From an uncultured Collinsella sp. (GTDB taxonomy: Bacteria; Actinomycetota; Coriobacteriia; Coriobacteriales; Coriobacteriaceae), in assembly GCA_900756945.1 (NCBI GenBank), contig CAAELZ010000080.1, positions 1 to 18,724 of the forward strand: a stretch of 18,724 nucleotides of DNA, in the 5' to 3' direction. Below are positions 15,544-18,724 of the stretch, piece after piece. Position 1 is the stretch's first letter, and every line of letters begins with the position of its first letter. The notes beneath the pieces are model-generated. The model worked only from the letters and a program-made list of their open reading frames with translations. It had not been told where the DNA came from and searched no databases. Made by a program: the position numbers and the translations under genes.

Positions 15544-15698
15544 AAACCGTCCCGGCAGAAAATCTCAATCTGTAACAGTTACTCGGCAAAATCCGTCCCT
15601 CGTGTTACAGATTTAGACAAACGGGACCCAACCCACCGGTATATCTCGATCTGTAACACCTGGCCGCCCAAATCGGGTCTAGATGTTACAGATCGAGA
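15522..15698. repeat. Second 40-bp-period box array (four good boxes and one degenerate)
   Basis: Boxes of the TGTTACAGATYKAGA family lie at 15563 (reverse), 15603 (forward), 15644 (reverse) and 15684 (forward), with a degenerate forward box at 15522. Steps are 41, 40, 41 and 40 bases. The spacer 15578-15602 is 22 of 25 identical to the spacer 7416-7440 of the first array. The inverse of spacer 7336-7360 shares 14 of its first 15 bases with it. The two arrays therefore share ancestry beyond the boxes. This array lies between a truncated gene and the terminator of the initiator tRNA gene. Confidence 0.9.
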
Positions 15699-15745
15699 TT
15701 TTGTTTGAGATGTTGGGAATTGGGCTGAGAGAACAGTCCCGGAAT

Positions 15746-15778
15746 AACAAAAAAGCTCGCCGGCTAGGCCGACGAGCT
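15746..15778 (-). terminator. Rho-independent terminator of the initiator tRNA gene
   Basis: On the minus strand an 11-bp stem with one G-U pair (15754-15764 with 15768-15778, AGCTCGCCGGC-like) is followed by TTTTTTGTT. It begins 10 bases after the tRNA 3' end. Confidence 0.85.
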
Positions 15779-15787
15779 GCAAGTTCT

Positions 15788-15864
15788 TGGTCGCGGGGGC
15801 AGGATTTGAACCTACGACCTCCGGGTTATGAGCCCGGCGAGCTACCAGACTGCTCCACCCCGCA
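15788..15864 (-). tRNA. Initiator tRNA-fMet (anticodon CAT)
   Basis: A 77-nt cloverleaf with encoded CCA (15790-15788). It has acceptor TGCGGGG/CCCCGCG, D stem GAGC/GCTC, anticodon stem CCGGG/CCCGG with loop CTCATAA, T stem GTAGG/CCTGC and loop TTCAAAT. The three consecutive G-C pairs under the anticodon loop mark an initiator. Position 1-72 is U-G, not the C-A mismatch of the E. coli initiator, but still a weak first pair. It has its own promoter and terminator. Confidence 0.95.
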
Positions 15865-15895
15865 ATGTCTGGGCGCCTCATGTGCGCAAGAAAGA

Positions 15896-15924
15896 ATATT
15901 ACGTGGGAGTTCGGTAAACGGCAA
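15896..15924 (-). promoter_or_regulatory. Promoter of the initiator tRNA gene
   Basis: On the minus strand TTGCCG (15924-15919) and TAATAT (15901-15896) are separated by 17 bases, about 32 bases ahead of the mature tRNA 5' end. Good match and position. Confidence 0.7.
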
Positions 15925-16019
15925 GGAAAATCTCGTAGAGCATAATTCCTTCATATTTAAAACCCCTCAGCACATATCGCCGTGAACGAATCGCAGCCGA
16001 GCGCCGCCGACGGCACGTA

Positions 16020-16025
16020 TACAAT
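16020..16025 (+). promoter_or_regulatory. Possible -10 element for coaX
   Basis: TACAAT (in GTATACAATGG) lies 37 bases before the coaX start codon. No good -35 hexamer is seen at the matching distance, so this is tentative. Confidence 0.3.
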
Positions 16026-16061
16026 GGTGCGCGTCCTTTTACGCCGACACCGGGAGTAGAC

Positions 16062-16835
16062 ATGCTGCTCGCTATCGATATGGGAAACACGCAGACGGCC
16101 ATGGGCCTGTTTGACGGAGACGAGCTGGTGCAGTCGTGGCGCATGCCCACCGACCGCTCCTATACCGCCGACGAGATCCATGTGCGCCTGATGGGCTTCT
16201 TTAAGATGCACGACCTCTCGCTCGACGCGGTCGACGCGATCGCCTTCGCCGGCGTGGTGCCGCAGCTCTCGCGCGAGTGGCACACTGTGGCCGACCGCAT
16301 CGCGGCAGACGCCATCGTTATCGGGCCGCAGACGGCCGCGGTGACCAAACTGCGCGCGGCGCGCCCCCAGGCCGTAGGTGCCGACCGCGTCGCCAACGCC
16401 GTTGCGGCCGAGACTTTCTACGGCGCGCCGGCAATCGTGGTGGACTTTGGCACCGCGACCAATATCGACGTCATCGATGAGGACGGCTATTACATTGGCG
16501 GAGCGATCGCGCCGGGCATCCGCATCTCCATGGACGCACTTGCCGCCCGTGCCGCCAAGCTCGCCAGCGTGCCGCTCGAGGCGCCCGAGCACGCCATCGG
16601 CCGCGACACCGAGGAATGCATCAAGGTCGGCGCCGTGATGGGCGCCGCCTCCATGGCCGAAGGCCTGGTCGCTCGCATGAAGCGCGAGCTGGGCCGCGAG
16701 GACGCCACCGTTATCGCCACAGGCGGTCTCGCCGGCATCGTCGCCGATTCGACCGATGCCTTCGACGTGGTCGACGGGCAGCTCACCATCAAAGGCATCT
16801 GCGAAATCTACCGCCGCATGCAGAAGCTGGGGTAA
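16062..16835 (+). CDS. coaX: Type III pantothenate kinase
   Basis: The protein has 257 residues, the normal length for the family. It phosphorylates pantothenate with ATP, the first step of coenzyme A synthesis, in the cytoplasm. The acetate kinase/Hsp70/actin-like fold is shown by the phosphate loop DMGNTQT (6-12), GADR (106-109), DFGTAT (128-133) with the conserved acidic residue and threonines, GGAIAPGIRIS (146-156), and the adenosine-side ATGGLAG (219-225). All expected motifs are intact, so it should be active. GGGAG lies 6 nt before ATG 16062. It is transcribed alone, divergent from the initiator tRNA gene and convergent with the BirA-like gene. A coaX neighbour of a biotin-ligase-like gene is a common arrangement in bacteria. 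Confidence 0.96.
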   Translation: MLLAIDMGNTQTAMGLFDGDELVQSWRMPTDRSYTADEIHVRLMGFFKMHDLSLDAVDAIAFAGVVPQLSREWHTVADRIAADAIVIGPQTAAVTKLRAARPQAVGADRVANAVAAETFYGAPAIVVDFGTATNIDVIDEDGYYIGGAIAPGIRISMDALAARAAKLASVPLEAPEHAIGRDTEECIKVGAVMGAASMAEGLVARMKRELGREDATVIATGGLAGIVADSTDAFDVVDGQLTIKGICEIYRRMQKLG

Positions 16836-16883
16836 GGCGGGGTTTAAGTCGAGCGCGAGCGGCGAACTAGGCAACGCATCGGT

Positions 16884-16926
16884 CCTATTCCTCAAAAACG
16901 AAAATTTTTCGGTTTTGAGGAATAGG
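16884..16926. repeat. 43-bp near-perfect palindrome after coaX
   Basis: Arms CCTATTCCTCAAAA (16884-16897) and TTTTGAGGAATAGG (16913-16926) are perfect complements. The centre is also nearly self-complementary (ACGAAAA / TTTTTCGGT, one base offset). The T-run is inside the structure, so this is not a classical terminator. It lies 49 bases past the coaX stop codon and just before the bidirectional terminator. Confidence 0.8.
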
Positions 16927-16957
16927 GCGCCGGCAACCCATTCCCCAAACAAGCGAA

Positions 16958-16984
16958 ACCCTCCCCGGCACAGCCGAGGAGGGT
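16958..16984. terminator. Bidirectional terminator between coaX and the BirA-like gene
   Basis: A 12-bp stem with one mismatch (16958-16969 with 16973-16984) and a 3-base loop is flanked by CTTGTTGTC on the plus strand and TTTCGCTTGTTT on the minus strand. It sits between convergent genes and can serve both, though neither T-tract is strong. Confidence 0.65.
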
Positions 16985-17023
16985 CTTGTTGTCATCGCTA
17001 TCTTTGAGCGCGGGCGCCTCGCG

Positions 17024-17725
17024 TTACAGTCCGCGAATCCGTACGGCCTCGGGCGGAAACTCCTGCTCGCCGGCATCGGTCTTGATGGTCGCGCGGCCCC
17101 AGATGTCCAGGCCCGCAAACACACCGACCGCAAGCGGCAAGCCGTTGGGCGACACCGCCGCGACCTGACGACCCAACAGTGGCACCATGTCAAAGTACTC
17201 GCCCAGCACCGGAGCCAGCGGGCCGGCAGCGCCCTGTGGTGTGTTGGCGGCAACCGCCCAGGTGTCCACGCGGACCAGCACGGCGGCGGCCAATGCCTCG
17301 ATCAGCGCCTCATCTGCCATATCCACACCAAGCTCACCCAGCGCCGCACGCTCAATATCAACCGTCACCGCGGCAAACATGCCCGCAGCACCGGCACCGC
17401 CGTTCACGGCAACACGCGCGAGTGACGTCTCAAACGCAGGCGCACCGCACACGATGTCACTCGGCCACTGGATACCCACCTTACCGGCAAGGCCCAGGCC
17501 CGGCGTCGACGTCGTGCCCACGAGCGCGTCCATCATGCCCATCGCGGCCACAAACGGAAGACCGTGAAAGGCGTGCATATTCACATCGGGGCGCACGACC
17601 AGCGAAAACGTCAGCGAAGCATCGCCCGCGCTCCACGCGCACCAGCCCGCGGACACGCCCTCGCGGCCCGCGTCACGCGCCGCGTCGAGCTCGGTGCCAG
17701 CGGCAACAGCATTCATCTCGATCAT
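17024..17725 (-). CDS. Degenerate biotin-protein-ligase (BirA)-like protein
   Basis: The protein has 233 residues. The biotin/lipoate ligase fold is suggested by FSLVVRP (40-46), IQWPSDIV (85-92, the KWPNDV motif) and a C-terminal domain with GRQV and GVFAGLDIWGRATI (about 185-215), like the BirA C-terminal SH3-like part. However, the biotin loop GRGRxGRxW is absent (the region reads GWCAWSAGD), the catalytic Lys of KWPND is Gln86, and the GKKLAGIL segment is not seen. Ligase activity is therefore doubtful. There is no N-terminal helix-turn-helix, so it is not a BirA-type repressor. ATG 17725 follows directly on the TAG of the FolP-FolK gene, so the two are translationally coupled, but the ribosome binding site is weak. 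ATG 17716 is an alternative start. It could be a diverged ligase, a biotin-binding protein or a decaying gene. Confidence 0.65.
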   Translation of the reverse strand: MIEMNAVAAGTELDAARDAGREGVSAGWCAWSAGDASLTFSLVVRPDVNMHAFHGLPFVAAMGMMDALVGTTSTPGLGLAGKVGIQWPSDIVCGAPAFETSLARVAVNGGAGAAGMFAAVTVDIERAALGELGVDMADEALIEALAAAVLVRVDTWAVAANTPQGAAGPLAPVLGEYFDMVPLLGRQVAAVSPNGLPLAVGVFAGLDIWGRATIKTDAGEQEFPPEAVRIRGL

Positions 17726-18724
17726 CTACATGCGCCCCAATTCGCCCACGATATGGCCCACGCGGTCCTCGGGCTCCTTGACCTCGACGCCGTTGTAGCG
17801 GAAGAACCGCGCCGGATCGTGCATCAGATCCTCGAGCGGCACCAGCACAAAGTCGCGCTCGCCGATCAGCGGATGCGGCAGGCGCAGCTTTTTGCCGCCG
17901 TGGGTCTCGCCGTCCATCCACAGCAGGTCCAAGTCGATGGTGCGCGGGCCGTTGGCCTTGGCCTTTTTGGAACGGTCGCGGCCCAGCTCGGCCTCGATCT
18001 TCATGAGCTCGTCGAGCAGCACCAATGGCGCCAGCTCGGTCTTGATCTCGATGACGGCGTTGGCAAACGCGTCCTGGCGCGTCTCGTAGGCCGGCTCGCT
18101 CTCGTAGATCTTGGAGGAGTTGGACACGCAGGTGAGTGGAATCTCGGCGATCATGTCGCGTGCGGCGCGGATGTTGTCGCAGCGATGCCCCAGGTTAGAG
18201 CCCACGGCCACAAACGCGCGGCGCGGCTGCGGCTTGGCAACCGCCCAGTAGCCGTTCAGAAACTGCGCAAAACCCGCGGCGTCGTGCACGCGCACGATGT
18301 TGGCACCGGCCTGGATGGCGCCCAGGCACACGCCAAACGTAGCGGCATCGCGCTCGGCGGCCTCGGTCACGCCCGAGACGGCGCCCACAAAGCGCTTGCG
18401 CGATACGGCGCACATGAGCGGATAGCCCAGTGACGCCATCTTGGCAGTCTCGCGCTGGATGACAATGTCCTCGTTGGCCGTCTTGCCAAAGCCCGGACCG
18501 GGATCGATGCAGATGCGGTCGCGCGACACGCCGGCGTGGATGAGCGCGCGGGCCTGGTCGGACAGAAAGCCCATGACGCGGCGCATGATGGGCGCCGAAT
18601 CGGGCAGGGTGAAGCGGCGGAGCTGCGAGGTGGGCACGTGGGCTTCCTCGCGGCGGGCGCTGCGGCGCATCATGGCGGCCAGGCGGTCATTGGGCTCCGA
18701 TGCGGCCTCGGTGGCCTCGGGCGC
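17726..18724 (-). CDS. folP/folK: FolP-FolK fusion: dihydropteroate synthase C-terminal part and HPPK, 5' end outside window
   Basis: The frame is open to base 18724, so 332 residues are visible and the N-terminus is missing. The first Met in view (18673) is internal. Visible residues about 17-175 are the C-terminal half of dihydropteroate synthase: DPGPGFGKT, SRKRFVGAVSG with the substrate Lys, and GANIVRVHDAAG with the conserved Arg and His. Then about 180-332 are 6-hydroxymethyl-7,8-dihydropterin pyrophosphokinase: AFVAVGSNLG, FANAV, ELGRDR and the signature GPRTIDLDLLWMDGE. The protein would carry out two consecutive folate steps: pyrophosphorylation of hydroxymethyl-dihydropterin and its condensation with p-aminobenzoate. 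DHPS-then-HPPK is the reverse of the HPPK-DHPS order of known eukaryotic fusions. The stretch before DPGPGFGKT is rich in Ala, Glu and Arg and longer than usual. The BirA-like gene follows without a gap. Confidence 0.92.
   Translation of the reverse strand, partial: APEATEAASEPNDRLAAMMRRSARREEAHVPTSQLRRFTLPDSAPIMRRVMGFLSDQARALIHAGVSRDRICIDPGPGFGKTANEDIVIQRETAKMASLGYPLMCAVSRKRFVGAVSGVTEAAERDAATFGVCLGAIQAGANIVRVHDAAGFAQFLNGYWAVAKPQPRRAFVAVGSNLGHRCDNIRAARDMIAEIPLTCVSNSSKIYESEPAYETRQDAFANAVIEIKTELAPLVLLDELMKIEAELGRDRSKKAKANGPRTIDLDLLWMDGETHGGKKLRLPHPLIGERDFVLVPLEDLMHDPARFFRYNGVEVKEPEDRVGHIVGELGRM

Noticed and set aside
15788..15864. tRNA gene as attachment site of an integrated element
   Set aside because: No direct repeat of the tRNA 3' end and no integrase gene is seen in the window.
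15957..16952. Minus-strand 331-codon frame opposite coaX
   Set aside because: coaX has all family motifs in the plus frame. The antisense frame has an unnatural composition and spans the palindrome.

Overview
The window reads as chromosomal DNA of a high-GC, Gram-positive anaerobe of the class Coriobacteriia. A gut genus such as Collinsella is my best guess. This rests on GC-rich coding DNA, strong AGGAGG-type ribosome binding sites, no visible aerobic respiration genes, and a dense set of flavin and iron-sulfur reductases beside an Ech-type complex. It is inference, not a database match.

Layout. (1) 1-4016, minus strand: the promoter-proximal part of an operon for a membrane-bound, energy-converting (Ech / group 4 NiFe hydrogenase-like) complex. 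An EchA-like proton pump module fused to an EchB/NuoH-like subunit is followed by an EchC/NuoB-like and an EchD/NuoC-like subunit. The operon leaves the window at base 1, so the catalytic large subunit is not visible. (2) 4304-4708: an orphan IS3/IS150 OrfA-like DNA-binding protein with its own promoter and terminator. (3) 5148-7178, minus: an Old Yellow Enzyme-type FMN / 4Fe-4S / FAD reductase. It is divergent from 7680-8966, a PucR/CdaR-type regulator. Their intergenic region holds a regular array of 15-bp boxes in alternating orientation every 40 bp. (4) 8989-15041, minus: a redox cluster made of a fumarate-reductase-like flavoprotein, a NuoG-N-terminus/GltD-like hybrid, a NuoF-like protein lacking the FMN/NADH domain, and an iron-sulfur flavoprotein with a zinc-ribbon or rubredoxin-like tail. 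(5) 15042-15864: a decayed membrane-protein fragment, a second copy of the 40-bp-period box array, and an initiator tRNA gene with promoter and terminator. (6) 16062-18724: housekeeping cofactor genes, namely coaX on the plus strand, then on the minus strand a FolP-FolK fusion (cut by the window edge) and a degenerate biotin-protein-ligase-like gene.

How it fits together. The Ech-like complex would couple ferredoxin oxidation to ion translocation. The flavoprotein cluster looks able to pass electrons from pyridine nucleotide or ferredoxin through iron-sulfur chains to an organic acceptor whose identity cannot be read from sequence. The PucR-type regulator is a natural candidate to control the neighbouring reductases.

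The least explained items are the box array, present at two loci 8.2 kb apart, and the NuoF-like protein without its nucleotide-binding domain inside the reductase operon.
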